Assembly (NCBI RefSeq): GCF_020921035.1
Contig: NC_063157.1
Coordinates: 20,663,015-20,727,014, forward strand
DNA from: Rhodamnia argentea
Taxonomy: Eukaryota > Streptophyta > Magnoliopsida > Myrtales > Myrtaceae
DNA: 64,000 nt
Direction: 5' to 3'
The position numbers and the translations under genes are program-made. Below are positions 1-13,725 of this stretch, piece after piece (within the stretch, counting starts at the first letter, position 1; every line of letters begins with the position of its first letter). A model generated the notes under the pieces. It saw nothing but the letters and a program-made list of their open reading frames with translations, searched no databases and had not been told where the DNA came from.

Positions 1-3000
1 ACACGCACCTTTGAACGTGCTAAAAGGTAATGGAATCTGTTCTATCCGAGTCCTTCCTCTTCCAAGGCAGCTTCTATATTTCTGCAAAAGCCAGTTCCAA
101 AAGACTATAAACTAGTGGGAAGACATTTCATGGAATAAGTTCGAATCCTCCAGTAAGCAAAATCTATCAAGTCGCAACTACCACATAAAGTGCAAAAGCA
201 CACAAAGAGTAAGTTTCACATTTGCTCTGTTTTGCTCGCCAATAAACGCACATGTACCGAAGCGAAGGAGTCATGCGAAATTGCTTTGCCAAAAGATCGA
301 ATCAATTTGTGCAGACCGGTCTCCAAACTTAACAAGGAAGGAACAGGGGATGCGAATCTCACCTTGAAGTCCCAAATGGATCAGAAATTTTGAAGCCCCA
401 CAACGCAGTCGCGCGGAGTTGCTCGTGCAGAAAATCAAACTCGTGATTGAGCAAAGGCCGGGATCAAATAAAAGAGGGAAAGGGAGCGATCAAAGCGCGT
501 GATCGATGTCTGTCCCACCATTCCAAGCCGCTCGACAGCTGGAAAAGATATGAAGCAGTGCACTTGAAATCAAACGGAGAAAAATCGATGATTGAGAATG
601 ACAACACGACGAAACGAAAGCGACAGTGCAACTTCATGTCCACCGACACTCCCCAGCGTCAGTGGGAGAGCAACTGTCGGAGATCAGACGTACCAACCGT
701 CCATTATACTTAATACTCCCGCAGCGATTTTACTTACTTCAAGTAAAGCGTACGCTTTCGTTGGTCTTCTCGGAGTTCTTCCATGGCGATGGTGGGGGCC
801 TTCGGGCTTTTGCCCTTTGAATGCCAGCCCAATCAGTAAGCCCGGCCCGAATAAACGTGAACCGGATTGATGAATCCGATTACATCTTGGGCTCGATAGA
901 AAGCTGTGGGCAGATCTGAGCCCATCGAATGGCAACCCTACTCGACTCTCGTCTTCTTCTCCTTCTTCTTCTACTGTTGCCTCCCACTCCCAACAACGTC
1001 CGCGTCTCTTCAGCTGAACTCATCGGTCATCCCACTGGTGGATGCTCTGTGTTCAGTATTGATTAATGTTGTAGCAGTAGCAGTAGTAGTGGCGGTCGTG
1101 GTCTGAAGGAATCCCGATGATGAAGAATTTAGTAATCTGAAGGATGCGCGTGAAAAGGGAATGGGGTCGTGGTGCTCCCTCTGGTTTAAGAGAGGTTGAG
1201 GTTACCATCTTCCATCCCCCCATTCCCTTTTTCACGCCATTGCCAGGTTGATACCAGGGCTTTCTCTCTGAGGGATCTCTTCTTCTTCTTCTTCCTCCTC
1301 CTTTTGGGTGGTCAGGTCACCATCATCGTAATCAGAACCCAGAAGGGTCTGCTCATGTTCAATCTTAGACTCGAACGTATGCGACTGGGTTTAGGCTATT
1401 GAGTTCATTTCAAGTCAGTTTTAGAGCAATGTGTTGTGTTGTGTTGTGTTGTGTTGGTGGTGATTCTGATGGAGCCACATGCCATTGCAGAATTCGCACA
1501 AAAGGTCAGCAGAGCCGTGGGTGAGGAATAACATTACCTGTCATGGATTTTTGGTGGGTTCTATTGCACATCAAAAACAGCTAGGAAGTGGAATTCTCCT
1601 AAATACAAGCACCCATCTTTACCAGATCTACGAGGAGTGCCCCCGATTTACTTACACGAACACACCATCACAAGAGTTTTCTCATCGTGACAATCTTGGA
1701 CATCCTCTCCTCCGGTCGCTATATAATGCAACTCTTTACATGTTTTCTTCACCCTCTTTGGTTACTGCGACTTTCTAATCAAATTTCCGTTCGCCATTGC
1801 TCGGCGTTCACATCGCAATCAATTTTTTAGATACTCCAAAGATAAGTCGGATTTACAAGTTACTATCATTCCTAGCTCTGTAAACGGGATGGGAAAAAGG
1901 CCTGGATGCATCATTGTAAACAGAGTTCCCTATGCAGATCATGTTATATTTATTTGATTGTAATCCCATATTAATGATATAGCGACATTTAAATTACATC
2001 AACGTTATATTACGCACATTAATTTTACGTAATAACCGTCTCGCCCAATAACCGTCTTAATTTTACGTGATAGCCGTCTACCTCAATAACCGTCTTGATG
2101 GGAGACAGTTATCTATAAAAGGTAGACGTCAATTTAAATGGGTCACCTAAGCCAAACCTCGTACGTCAATTTTCAAAACAAAAGGGCAGTTACGACATCT
2201 TTTGCGTCGTTGTTTTTTCCTCTCTTTAGAACATACTTCGGAGCGAACGTTGATAGAGAATACACACACCATCAATATCGAAAGGGGCGATTGGCTAAAA
2301 AAAACCCGTTTTCTCTGGATGTTTAACGCATGTATTCGTGATTGATCGTCTTCATCAATGGCTGGAGGTATGTTCGTTTACTATCCACATTTCCGCATTT
2401 CGTTCTCGATATTGCACGAGTTTCGTTTCGTGATTAAAGAATCGAGATCGTCAATTTATCTGATTTTTAATTCTTACGTATCATTCCATTGGCGTTCCAT
2501 TGGCGTCCTGCCAGGAACCAACTTTCCTCCTTTTTGTTCCAAAGTACAGAGTTGAGAGACAACTTGCAATCACATCGAAATCGGTTTCTTTAGCTAACAA
2601 GCAAGTCCGGCGTCGTATCAACCTGTCCTTGGTAGACAGAACCAATTACATGAATTGCGAAAACCATGCGAATTGAGTCCGTCTGCTTTTCCCTTTTCCG
2701 CAAGAAACAGTGCTGTAAATTCTTCTTGAGCTGGACATGACATGAGGGTGACATCATCGTTTTTGCATTTGGGTTAAGGCAGCCAAAGTTAAACCCAAAT
2801 GTCCAAAATGATGAACATGCAAACGTCAGCCAACCGAAGATTTCCTTAAAAGAAACAAAGAAGAATTCGTTAACGTTAACGAACCCGAGTTGTCCAAGAA
2901 AACGACCCAAACTCCCATCCCTCTCTCCCCTTCAACATGTCTTAACGAATCGCAGACACGCCAACCCCCGTCACGACGTCTGCAGATGTATTTCTCCACT

Positions 3001-4838
3001 TCCCTCTCATTCCCAAACTCGATCGACTTGTGGTTAACCACGTCTTGTCGATGAAGCTGCCAACTTCTCACGATCCGTTCTTCTTGTGCAACCCCATGTT
3101 TCTTGCTTCTTGCCCCCCACACAAACGATGGCCCTTCTTCCATGGCGTTTCTTGGTACGTCATGGAGGATGGTCATCCAAACCCTTTTGACTTTTGAAGC
3201 TGTGCATATTCTTCCCTAGTGCATGCTTTTGATCTTTTGGATATGAACAGTTTTAACACCAAAGTAGGAGCTAATCACGGAAGTTACTTATCATCTTCCG
3301 TCTTTCCTCCGTTCCCACTAGGAATGCAAACGAAAATACTGAGCTAATTGCAAGCGGTGAAAACGGCACTCAAAATCACCATAGCAAGATTTTAGAACAC
3401 AATAATGGAGAAAAGATTGTGCATCTAGCTTGAAATTCATCGTTCTTGATGTGAAATAGCGATGATCCACTCAAGTGCTTCTCCTCTATTACACTCCTGA
3501 AACACTAGCTCAATGCGACCATCCCTCATGAATAGCATTCTATAATTGCTCCTTCTATGAGGCTAATTGTGCAACAAGATTGAAGGAGAGATTTGGGTAT
3601 TATTTATAGAACTTTTTGTTCAGACTCTCTCATCACAAGCCAAGCTTCATTCCGCCCACGCAAGCTAGACCTATGTTAGATTAATTAAAAATGTTTATGT
3701 CTTTTCTCTATTACACCAGTCTTGTAAAAGGATAAATTACAATTGCAATTAATGTAACCATGCTAAAAAAAACTTTACACTAATATGAAGAAAAGAAAAG
3801 CAAAAAATTCCACATTCATCGGCAACTATTTATCATAGAATGGTTGGTAGAGAAGAAGGACAAAATTATGAATTTTACGGGAACGCAACACAATGCAACT
3901 TTAAATTTCGATGCTTCCCACTTGAGACTTACATGATTCAATGACTTTTGATGCATTGGACTCACATGAACCTATGTTGATTGTAAAAGATTTTATGGAA
4001 TCACTACCAATTGTTTTAAAAGCTTAAGCTGTTAGAAAAATGGGTAGTTTAATATTTAATTATTCTAGATAAATTGTCCCATGTTTTGTGTGTTTCAACT
4101 TTGGGCTCATAGTCATAGTGGACTAGAATCACTGTAGAATGTTGGGTCAAAAAACATTGGAACTATGACGAGAAACATGGTGTTCAACTTGGCATCCGCC
4201 TAGATTTATGCTTGATTAACCGCACAAACGTCAAACCAGATTGAACGCTATATGTCAACAGCTCAAATTTCCACAGCCCCAGATTATAGGTGGTTATGTA
4301 CCGAATGCCCATCACTATATTATAATACCAAGAAATGAAAAAATGGGTACCAAATGATACCTAACACACTGCCCCAGGAAACAAGTTTCGTTCTTCCTTG
4401 GACAAAATGGCAAATTGGTATGTGACCCGATGCGTCCAGTTCAAACCTAGAAATATGTATCGTACTAAATTCGAATCCAATGTGCATTTGTGAAGCAATG
4501 GCAAGTAGCTATACCCACAAAAAGCTCTTAGGTGACTCTACTCTCATATTCTATGTGGTGGACACTTAGCTGTCGATTCGGGCGATTCCTCATCGGGTAC
4601 ATGGTATGGCTAGGAGGGCCTACGTAATACGTCAGAAACATGAAATTTGTGCATCTTGGTAAACCAGCAAATGCAACTAACCATAACTGCTTTATATTTT
4701 CTTCAACTGCTGGAACTCCTAAAGTCAGCTCCACCTGCTCATTTTTGCTTCTTGTTTCTTCCGAGTCACCCTTCCAGTCCATACTTCATCTGTCTCATTA
4801 GCTTGATAACTACGTTCTCCAATTATATCTCCCATACT
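1..4838. other. Intergenic region, no supported gene
   Basis: I see no open frame with recognisable protein similarity or convincing splice structure here. It holds five tandem copies of the pentamer GTGTT at 1431-1455 and three near-copies of an AATAACCGTCT motif with one variant between about 2030 and 2099. Some low-complexity T/C-rich stretches lie near 950-1000 and 1270-1300. The right part is probably the distal promoter of the polygalacturonase gene that starts at 5075. Confidence 0.5.
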
Positions 4839-4840
4839 GC

Positions 4841-4859
4841 TTCTTCTTCTTCTTCTTCT

Positions 4860-4909
<50 letters not shown>
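4841..4909. repeat. (TTC)n-(TC)n compound microsatellite
   Basis: A run of TTC triplets (about 4841-4864) passes directly into a pure TC dinucleotide run ending at 4909. It lies about 170 bp upstream of the polygalacturonase start codon. CT-rich tracts of this kind are common near plant transcription start sites. Confidence 0.9.
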
Positions 4910-4913
<4 letters not shown>

Positions 4914-4943
4914 CATGACAATGACATGAACTCCACTTCTCTC

Positions 4944-4954
4944 TATATATATAT
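4944..4954 (+). promoter_or_regulatory. Candidate TATA box of the polygalacturonase gene
   Basis: A TATATATATAT stretch lies about 120 bp upstream of the chosen ATG at 5075, leaving room for a leader of roughly 90 bp. Position and composition are the only evidence. Confidence 0.35.
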
Positions 4955-5074
4955 GTTGCATGACTTTGTTCTTACTTGCACAAACACATTCCTTTCATAG
5001 TCCATATACCATTATCTATGTAGTGGGCACTTTCTCTAGCCTTGCCTTAAGACTCTTTGTAACTCAGAAGCAAA

Positions 5075-7820
5075 ATGTACTTGCAGAAGCTCCACGTTTG
5101 CATCTCCGTCATCTTGATCACCTCCTCGCCATTCTGCTTCAGCAGCCACATAAATGGCCTGCCCGATCCCTATAATCCTTACCGTGAATATGACCCGATG
5201 CCCCGCCTCTCCTCAATTAGGACTGCCAGCAGGGGTCGGATCTCCTATTATGACTCTGACTTCTGGAGGCAGCTCATGCTGAAACGGAGTCGAGCTGCCT
5301 CTTCATCGACTTCCCTTAAGTTGGTGAGCGTAGATGACTATGGTGCTAAAGGAGATGGAAGTGACGATACTGAGGTATATAAATGCACAAATGACCCCCT
5401 CGTCTTAATATAGTCTTATTGACTAAACATAATGTTGTTTTCCACTTCCCCGTTCTTCTATCTGTCTGATTTATGCTGAAACACTTCTTGGCGAAGTGAC
5501 AGTCAAGTGCTTTATGTTGCATATAGGCATTCGGTAAAGCCTGGAAGGCTGCCTGTTCTGCTCAGAGAGCTGTTTTAGTAGTCCCCCAGAGCAAAACCTA
5601 TCGTCTTACACCCATCACCTTCTCAGGTCCTTGCCAATCTGACCTCACTGTAAAGGTGAGTTTTATGCGGCGCGCACATCTCAATGTGCCAAATATGCTG
5701 GTATACATTAATGAACGACCAAAAAAAAAAAAAAAACAAGGCAGTTGTATTCAGCAGAAAATGTAATGAACTCAAGGTCTTTCAGTTGTTATGGTAATGG
5801 ACACGCTTGTTTCTCTTGTCTGAGAGAACACCTTTCTTCTTTGTATCTGTTTACATGTTTCAGATCTATGGAACAATCGAGGCTCCTTCTCACCAATCAG
5901 ACTATGAAAAAGATCCAAGACAGTGGCTGAAGTTCGAAAACTTGGAAAACTTGAGAGTAGAAGGCGGTGGCTACATAGACGGCAACGGAGAAACATGGTG
6001 GCAAGAATCCTGCAAAACGAACCCAAAACTTGTGAGTCATTGGTAGCTGCATCCTTTTCACTACATTTGTTAATTGGCCTAGATTTCACTATGCACTAAC
6101 ACTGGCAATTCCTCTCTTCTTCCTTGAATGCTATGATGCAGCCTTGCAAGGATGCACCAACAGTAAGTTCTTCTATCTGCCCATGATCAGTGACACATCT
6201 CATTCTAAATTCAAATGGAGAAGAAGTTTTTATATCCTGTGGGTTTCCTAAGAAGAACTATCTTTGCAGGCGTTGACGTTCAACGAATGCAACAATCTGA
6301 GGGTAGCTGACTTGTCCATTAGGAATGCACAACAAATGCATCTTGTATTCCAGAAGTGTGTGAACGTGAGAGCAGTGAACGTGCAGATAACTTCTCCTGA
6401 GGGAAGCCCGAATACTGATGGAATTCATGTCACAGAAACTCAGAATATCCTCATTGATCAGTGTGTCATTAGGACAGGTATAAACAAACAGAAACTGATT
6501 AGGCATGGACAAATTCTGGGTCTGGCTCCAATATTTCCCTGCGAACAAAATGTGAACAATATCCTCACTTTCACAAATCATCGTGTCCGGCTAAACTAAA
6601 CCTTAGAATGTTCTTGTTTCAGGGGATGATTGCATTTCTATAGTGAGTGGGTCGAGATATGTTCAAGCTACAGATATAACCTGTGGACCAGGCCATGGCA
6701 TCAGGTTTCCTATTACCGACCTAACTAACTAACATACACGAAATATATCTCTCCTACTTAAAAAAAAAAAAAACAAATATTCTGCACCTCTTAACTACTC
6801 CTCCTCCTATCAATACTCAAAACTCATATCTTATCTATTTACATACAGCATCGGAAGCTTGGGAGCCGATAATTCAGCGGACTATGTTTCAGATGTCCTA
6901 ATAAATAGAGCAAGACTTTCAGGAACCACGAACGGTGTGAGAATAAAGACTTGGCAGGTGAGATTAGGACAATGGATTATCATTTTTACTTCTTTGGCCA
7001 GGATATTGACATGCTCGATCCTGCACTTTTTTCCTTGCGTGCTTCCACTAGCTAGTAGCTATAGGTTTTGGATCATTACATGGTGTCATAGGAGATTAAA
7101 ACACTTCTAGGATCTATTTCAATTCTCCTTTGGATTGCAAAACCGTGAGATAATTTGTTTTCGAGTCAAGGTAAATTTGGCGTGACGGAATTACTTTTTG
7201 ACTTGGTGTGATCTATCAAGTCTTTGTTAACCAAACTCTTGACTTGCGCTTAGAACAAATATGACAACTTCGTTGGTTGCATGGATGACTTTAGCATATC
7301 CATCCCGACTTCAAAGTGCTTAGAAAGTTTATTAGTGGCATAATCTCAATATTGACCCGTCTCCGTACAGGGAGGATCAGGGTACGCTAGAAACATCAAA
7401 TTTGAGAACATTGCAATGGACAACGTGGCCAATCCCATAATCATAGATCAGAACTACTGTGATCAAGAGAAGCCGTGTCGACAGCAGGTAACAGAACATC
7501 TCTGCGCCTATCTTCTTCTAGCTTACTCGACTGGTCGTGATTAGCCATCTATTAGCATGATTGACCGATCACTATATCGCGATCTGGTGGAATGGTAGGC
7601 CACAGCAGTTCAAGTGACGAACGTGGCTTACAGGAACATCAGAGGAACCAGCGCTTCAGAAGAGGCCATCAAATTCGACTGCAGCAGGAACCATCCATGC
7701 CAAGGGATTTTCTTGCAGGACATCAACCTCAGAACCGAATCCTCGGTTGAGAGCCCCGAAGCTTCTTGCGTGAATGTTAAACTTACCCAAACTGGAAGAG
7801 TCTTCCCTCAATGTGCCTAA
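5075..7820 (+). CDS. Polygalacturonase (GH28), nine exons
   Basis: Predicted secreted pectin-hydrolysing enzyme of 451 aa that would cut alpha-1,4-galacturonan in the cell wall. Exons: 5075-5374, 5527-5655, 5864-6031, 6142-6162, 6270-6477, 6623-6704, 6849-6957, 7371-7487, 7599-7820. All have GT-AG borders and phases that close. A hydrophobic N-terminal segment (residues about 7-25) looks like a signal peptide. All four GH28 signatures are present: NTDG at 254-257, GDD at 276-278 with both catalytic aspartates, GPGHGI at 297-302 and RIK at 334-336. Exon 4 is only 21 nt (PCKDAPT). The acceptor of exon 9 is chosen at 7598 because the nearer AG at 7605 breaks the frame. Residues about 30-75, before the [10 protein letters not shown]-type start of the catalytic domain, form a spacer seen in some plant clades. 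Poly(A)-like signals follow near 7926. It looks intact; the substrate class is firm, the exact subfamily is not. Confidence 0.93.
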
Positions 7821-8249
7821 GGACAAAAGGGAAGGGACTGCTATCATTTGTCAACCTTTACGTGATTTGGCCCTGTAAATGTATGTTTTATCAATGAGAA
7901 TGGCAGAGTAATCTCGAATTCTATGTTAAATAAAAACGTTTTTCGTGCAACTTTTTTTCGGGATTTCTTCTAAAATAAGGAGCTCTTTAGGTGAAGTGGG
8001 GATGAGAAGTGGATAGAGTAGGATACTTACCCCGAAGAAAGAAGAGCTCTTCCCACAAAATTAGAGCACGAATCGATTCTATATCCAGCGGTGCAGTTTT
8101 GCGAAGGCTGTCCCCAACAAAAGCCTACTACTCCCAGACAGGGACACAATAACAGCACCAGCAGGATTTTCCCTTAGTTCACTCAGTTGAGGCATGGTTT
8201 TCAATTTCAAGCTTCATTTCACCATCTGAGCACAGGGCCATTTGGAGAA

Positions 8250-8597
8250 GGGATAAGTGCATTGGAAGTACAAAAACTCGTCACGAAAATACAATTGAAT
8301 CCTAAAACCTTTCAAAAGAGCATCCTAAAACTTTCTGAAAAGCACAACCGAGTTATAAAACTTATCATAAAAGTGCATCAAGTCCTAAAATTCCTCATAT
8401 TGATTGCAGTTTTTGTAAGTTTTAGGACTCGATTGCATTTTCGTGATAGGTTTTAGGAGTTGATTGTATATTTTGAAAGTTTTAGGACTCGAGTACACTT
8501 TCGTGATAAGTTTTAGGATTTGATTGAACTTTTTGAAAGTTTTAGGATTCGATTACACTGTCATAGCAAGTTTTAGGTCTTTCAGTGCACTTATCCC
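8250..8597. mobile_element. Mutator-type MITE (348 bp)
   Basis: The ends are inverted repeats beginning GGGATAAGTGCA. The flanks are TTTGGAGAA at 8241-8249 and TTCCGAGAA at 8598-8606, which match at 7 of 9 positions and fit a decayed 9-bp Mutator-type target duplication. The interior is made of short repeats around AAGTTTTAGGACTCGATTG in both orientations, so the whole copy could fold back on itself. No coding capacity. It lies downstream of the polygalacturonase gene. Confidence 0.7.
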
Positions 8598-9652
8598 TTC
8601 CGAGAAAACTGTCATTTTTAAATGAACATGACATCATCAGACATGACTTAACACCCCCACAGGGCAGTGTTTTCTCCGATAACAAGAGCTCGTCGAATTC
8701 ATAAGGTAGACATTGGGCAAGGCGCTTTGTTAAAGCTGCTTGTAAACAGTTGATATATAATAACCACGTATACATATAATCCATTCTTTTGAGCGTATCA
8801 TCGAGCTTCCACTGTGAGCGCCCATGTATTTGAACATGAATTTACTGGGTGGGGACTTTCCTTTTCTTTTTTTTTTTTTAAGTCTTGCTCATCTCTACTA
8901 TTTTTTTTTTTTAAGTCTTGCTCATCTCTACTATTTTTTTTTTTTTAAGTCTTGCTCATCTCTACTATCTACATGTGTGTGCAGTGCTATTGAACCTCCG
9001 ACCTGGTACTCTCTAACCTCTCCCTCAATTTCTTTACCAGCAAGGCCGCAGGCCTTTGTCGCTGGCCTTCCCAAGTTAATGGCCAAGTTAGGTTATTAGG
9101 ATCCTCACTCATTAGGAATTCTGTCTAGGATTCCAGTTCAGGCTTGCCTAATTCGTCTTGGACAGCTTAAATACTCAGATGATCCCTCTGCCATCTGAGT
9201 AAGAATCAACCGTCATGTCATGAAGTTCTCACAGAGGTCAATATGGGCTATTGAAGACCATCGTTTCCCCGCAGTTCCCTGGTTTTGTTCGCCGTGATTT
9301 TATGGTCTTGTAATAAGATTTTCCTAGTCTACTCCACCTCCTCTACATACCGACTAATCTTTAGGATTATCATATGACATGCACCTCCAAGTTTTCCCTC
9401 CCACCACCCGAAGCTAATTTACATAAACAGCAGAGCTGACAGACAAGAGCCTTAACATGCAGTTGAAATATAATAGCTAAATGCAGTCGTAGTTAATGTA
9501 AATACATATCTAGAGCTTTAGCAATTGAAAGTTGCAGTTTTACCAAGAGAAACGTAATGAGAAGATGGGTTAAGTACAGCAAGATGAGTATCCTCGAAGG
9601 CATGTATGTACACACATATACTAACATTAAGCTGATAAAAGCACCGTTATTC
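8598..9652. other. Intergenic region with a 37-bp tandem triplication
   Basis: Apart from the small tandem repeat at about 8868-8970 I see nothing here that supports a gene. The right part (about 9450-9652) is the probable 3' untranslated region of the minus-strand gene ending at 9653. Confidence 0.5.
8868..8970. repeat. Three tandem copies of a poly-T plus AAGTCTTGCTCATCTCTACTAT unit
   Basis: A unit of 11-14 T residues followed by AGTCTTGCTCATCTCTAC is repeated three times in a row, with the copies nearly identical outside the T tract. This suggests recent local slippage or duplication. Confidence 0.9.
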
Positions 9653-12600
9653 TCAAATAAGGCTGTCACTCGCTAGCACATTGTGGCTGCTCGCCAAATT
9701 ATCCTGCAGTTTCTCAGCATCCTCGCTGACAGGCGAATCTAGCAAACCGCAATAGTCAAAATCAACCGTGAAACAACAGCTTGCTGCATGGTCCCGCGAC
9801 TCAGCATTGTCCACTGCAATCAAGTCATCTTGCTCACCATATGAATCACAGCTCTTGTCATCACAGGGAAGAGTAACATTTGATCCCGGCATTTCATTCC
9901 ACAGAGCTTTAAGGAGATATTGGGAATCGGATTTTTCTTGAGGTATGAATTTCACATCCAAAATTGGGGTCTTGAAGTCCACGGCACAAGCAGCCTGTGA
10001 AGATTTGAGAATATCATGCAGAATGCCCCCATCAGACTTTCCATTTGCAGCTTCAAAAGCTCTGATGCAATCAACAGATTCCACTTCCTTCACAAGACGA
10101 GGGCTACCATCAATTTGTTCCCGAGCTGTCTCATCTTTAACATCAGTATCTTCACCAGCAAGGACACATCTTACTTTGCTGCTGGCTTCTTCGGGTACAT
10201 TTCTCTGATCTCTCTCATGGTCATCGCCTGTAACAAGTACATACCATTTTCTTTTATCAAAAGACAGCTGATAGTCACTTTCCTCACCAATTTTCTCAGA
10301 GCAACCATAATTTCTAATTCCAGTTCTATCAGTATTGTTCTCACCATCACCAGAAGGTAACACAGAAGAAATTGAATCCATTGCAAACTCCATCCCATCA
10401 GTCAAGCAGACAGAATTTTGTGCTCCATCAAATGGTATGTCGGGTGAAATTCTCTCATCAAAGTTTTCCTCATCTTCACTTGAGAACTCGGGAGCCTTGA
10501 CAGCCAGTGACTGTGTATAATTTGGAGGGCAACTCGTAATAGAAGATGCAAACCCAGCAAGGGCAGATGCTAAGGCATCATCTATTGACAATGCAGGTCT
10601 AGGTTTTTCCTTTGGAGAGTCAGGAACTTGCTGTAACAATACGTGGCTTTCCTCGTCATCCTCTCCATGTGGAAAGTCTGGAGCCGAAATGGTAAGATTT
10701 GGCAGCAATTGGGAGGTACTCACAGTGTCACAGGAATCATCATGTGGAATGGGTAATATATCTAAAGAATCCCTATCAGAATGACATTCTTCATTATTAC
10801 TTTCATACAAGGAAGTGATATTTGACTCACTAAAGCAACATTCTGGGGCTGAAAATCTCTTGCAGGTCTGCATTCCTGAACTCACCACTTTGTGGTTAAT
10901 CACTTCAAGTTGCTCCTCTACCCGTTGCAGCCTCGCTTCGATGCTGCTAATAGGCTTAATCAAATTTTCTTCAAATCTCAAGCAGAGACTTTCTATTCTG
11001 CTAACTCGAGAAATGAGCTGTTCTAGGACATGTTCAAAACGTCTGTAAGAAACATCCTGCTGCCAATCAGTATCTGTTTCTCGTACAGTTTCCTGAGCTG
11101 GTTCAGAAATAACCCTATCCATATGCTGAGTATCGGAAAAGCCGGTAACACGTGCGTCTCTATTTGCAACATCGGCTGTTACAGTTACTTTCGAACTCAG
11201 ATCGGGTTCTGTTGTCTCTGAACCAGCAGGTGGGAAATTTTGGATATCCCTCATGGCAGAAGCATCCTTATCCTGTGCTTGGCCAGCGTTTTTCATTTTA
11301 GATAACTGCAGGATGCTGGGCACAAGCATAGCCATAAGTGAAGTTCCAGCTGCAGTTCCCAATTGCCTGTCCTCATCTTCAAAATTAGATTCAACAGGCT
11401 CTGCAAACACATAGATTTCGCCTATATATACGCAATCTCCACTTTGAACTGAGAGCAGACGAATCGTGAGAGATGTGCAGGGGTCTGCATCAGTAATCTC
11501 AGCTGTTGCCTCGTAAAAATCCTGCAGGATTTAACCAGCATCAGAAAAGAAGAGCAAAGGAGAAAAATAAAATTGTGATTGTTTTCAACAATGTTATATA
11601 ATTTAAGCAAGTCTAGCCAACTCTTCCTCTGATACGTTGACAACATTCCCTCCATTTTTTTCTGTTCATTTCCTTTTTCAAATTTAAAGCTGCATCCTAT
11701 TTCCAAATTTGGATCCATTTACAATCTCATAAGCACAGGCCCTACATATGTCTTGCCCACCGCACAAAGCAACAACTGTGAATTACCTTGAGGTCTCAAC
11801 AAATATGACAGGCGCATAACTCAGAATCAACTATAGTCTATAGGATATGAGGCAATAAGATAAGACGGGAAAGGCAGCAATATCTAGGTACGCAAGAGAG
11901 TGAATCTATTACCATTTTGACAGAGGACTTCAAAGACGTAGCGACATTTCTGTTAGCTTCAAATGAAGAACTGGGCACCTTCACTTCAACCCAGTCGTCT
12001 TCACCAGCATTCAAATTAATCTCACTTTTGGATCTTTGTTCAGCAAACTCATCGACAGAAGCTTCGTCCCAGTCGGCAATGCCGCATCGAACTGTACAGA
12101 GATACTCATTGCCCGTCTGCTGCTTGGGGGCGTAGTATATCTCATAAACTCGAGCTGTGCTTCGGACATAAACTTGGCGCACCTCGTGTCTCCGAGTGAA
12201 ACAAACTGCAGTAAACGAATTCTTTGTAATTCATAACCGTAACTAAGGCACCGAAATAATTCTCTTCAAGGGTTAAGCAAACAATGTTCGGGCAATCGAG
12301 TTGAAAAGGACACATAAACCGCTACATCACATTAACAAGAACCACTCGAACGTTACTTAAGCTACTAATCGATTGTCCGGCTCGTATGTTTAATCAAGGA
12401 CAAAGGAATTCGAACGCAACAAATGATAAAACTTGGAAAAACCTCGCGACAGAGCGACTGCATCTTATCTCATATAGTCATAATTAACTATTTACTTACT
12501 GCACGAAAACGATGCAAACACCAGCACTGAGATAGCGACGAGTGAGTCGAAAACTTACTAGTGATCTCGCAGGGGCCGCGATCTGGCGAGGGAGGGCGCA

Positions 12601-12757
12601 GAACGAGAGGAGTTTTAGTAGCTGAGCCGACCACGCTATCATCGATCGGAGAAAGAGGCGATTCGACGGTCACTGAACCGGCGAGACGGCCGGCTGAGAT
12701 GGCCCAGCTCGTTGCGACGCCGTTCCAATCGGCGTCTTCTCCGGCGATCGACCCCAT
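9653..12757 (-). CDS. Plant protein of unknown function with coiled coil, three exons
   Basis: Spliced model of 786 aa: exon 1 12757-12559, exon 2 12205-11913, exon 3 11521-9653; phases and GT-AG borders agree. I do not recognise the family. The N-terminal part (residues about 65-210) is the most ordered: it reads through motifs such as CFTRRHEVRQVYVRSTARVY and ends in a hydrophobic stretch with SVQSGDCVYIGEIYVFAEPV, which could be a beta-sandwich. A leucine/glutamate heptad stretch around residues 323-375 looks like a coiled coil. The rest is acidic and serine-rich, probably disordered. No signal peptide or membrane segment is seen. The start is the first ATG in a frame that opens MGSIAGEDADWNGVATSWA; a TA-repeat at about 12916-12931 could be its TATA element. 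It appears intact. Confidence 0.8.
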
Positions 12758-13720
12758 GATCGATTCCTCAACTGGGAAGCGATGAAATCACCCGGTGGTG
12801 GTCGCGATTTCGACAATCTGGATGGAATTGTTGGGGACGGCACGCAGGGAGCAGCAGGAGGAGGAGGAGTGGAGGACGGAGCGTGCAATGGACGTCTAGT
12901 GATCTCAGATTTCTCAATATATATATATATTGACTGAAAAATAAATTTCGGTTAAAATTGCGATAAAAATAAAAAGGAAAGCAAGTCCTAATATTTCCTC
13001 GGGAAAATCGTCCATGAACCTCCTTTTTTTTCCTTTTTTTCCGTATCATAGTTAATCCAGTAAATTAATTAAAAGTTTCGTTATCCTTTCAAACCAAATC
13101 AACAGATAACGATTACAATTCCAAATTGCATAAGACAAACACGATCGAATGATTGCAACATTGCTAGGGAAATCCAATAAATTATTCACGACTTCCTTGA
13201 ATCAACAAGAAAGTCCAACGGTGAATGCTAGGGAAAGACCTAACAATAACCATTGGTTTTATTTACAACATTTCTAATTAATTTGCTAGATTAACTCCGG
13301 TCACCAAAAACAGGTTAGATAATGGAGTTAAGTGGGTTTGCTCACGAAGTATGTTCCATTATGTGCTCGGAATATCCTACCTTGTCTCAAATCGCTAACA
13401 CTTTTCAATCTTTAAGTTTGAACTTTCCTTATTTTCATCAAATTGAATCTCTCTTATTTTACAAAAATTTAAGTCTATGTCCCCTAAGTAGACCCAATTT
13501 CTTAAAATAAAAGGAGGACACATCTATTTCTGAATTTAAGATTTTATTTTATTTTATTTTATTCTGCATGCAAAGTGTGTGCTCTTTTCCATGCAAAAAG
13601 AAAAACAAACGTGCATCTTATCTAATGAACACAATTTGCTGTGTTTTGAACTTATTTAATGCTAGCATGGTTCCTATTTTGTAAATTATTCATGTCGAAT
13701 GTCATAATCATGTCACACTC
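12758..13720. other. Intergenic region between the 9.65-12.76 kb gene and a copia element
   Basis: It holds the presumed leader and promoter of the minus-strand gene, including a TA-repeat at about 12916-12931. Further right is AT-rich sequence with no supported gene. Confidence 0.5.
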
Positions 13721-13725
13721 CTAAT

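Noticed and set aside
137-160. GTTCGAATCCT, like a tRNA B box
   Set aside because: No A box, stems or cloverleaf could be found around it.
2590-3176. Minus-strand open frames of 106 and 116 aa
   Set aside because: No conserved motif, no splice structure, and the two frames overlap each other.
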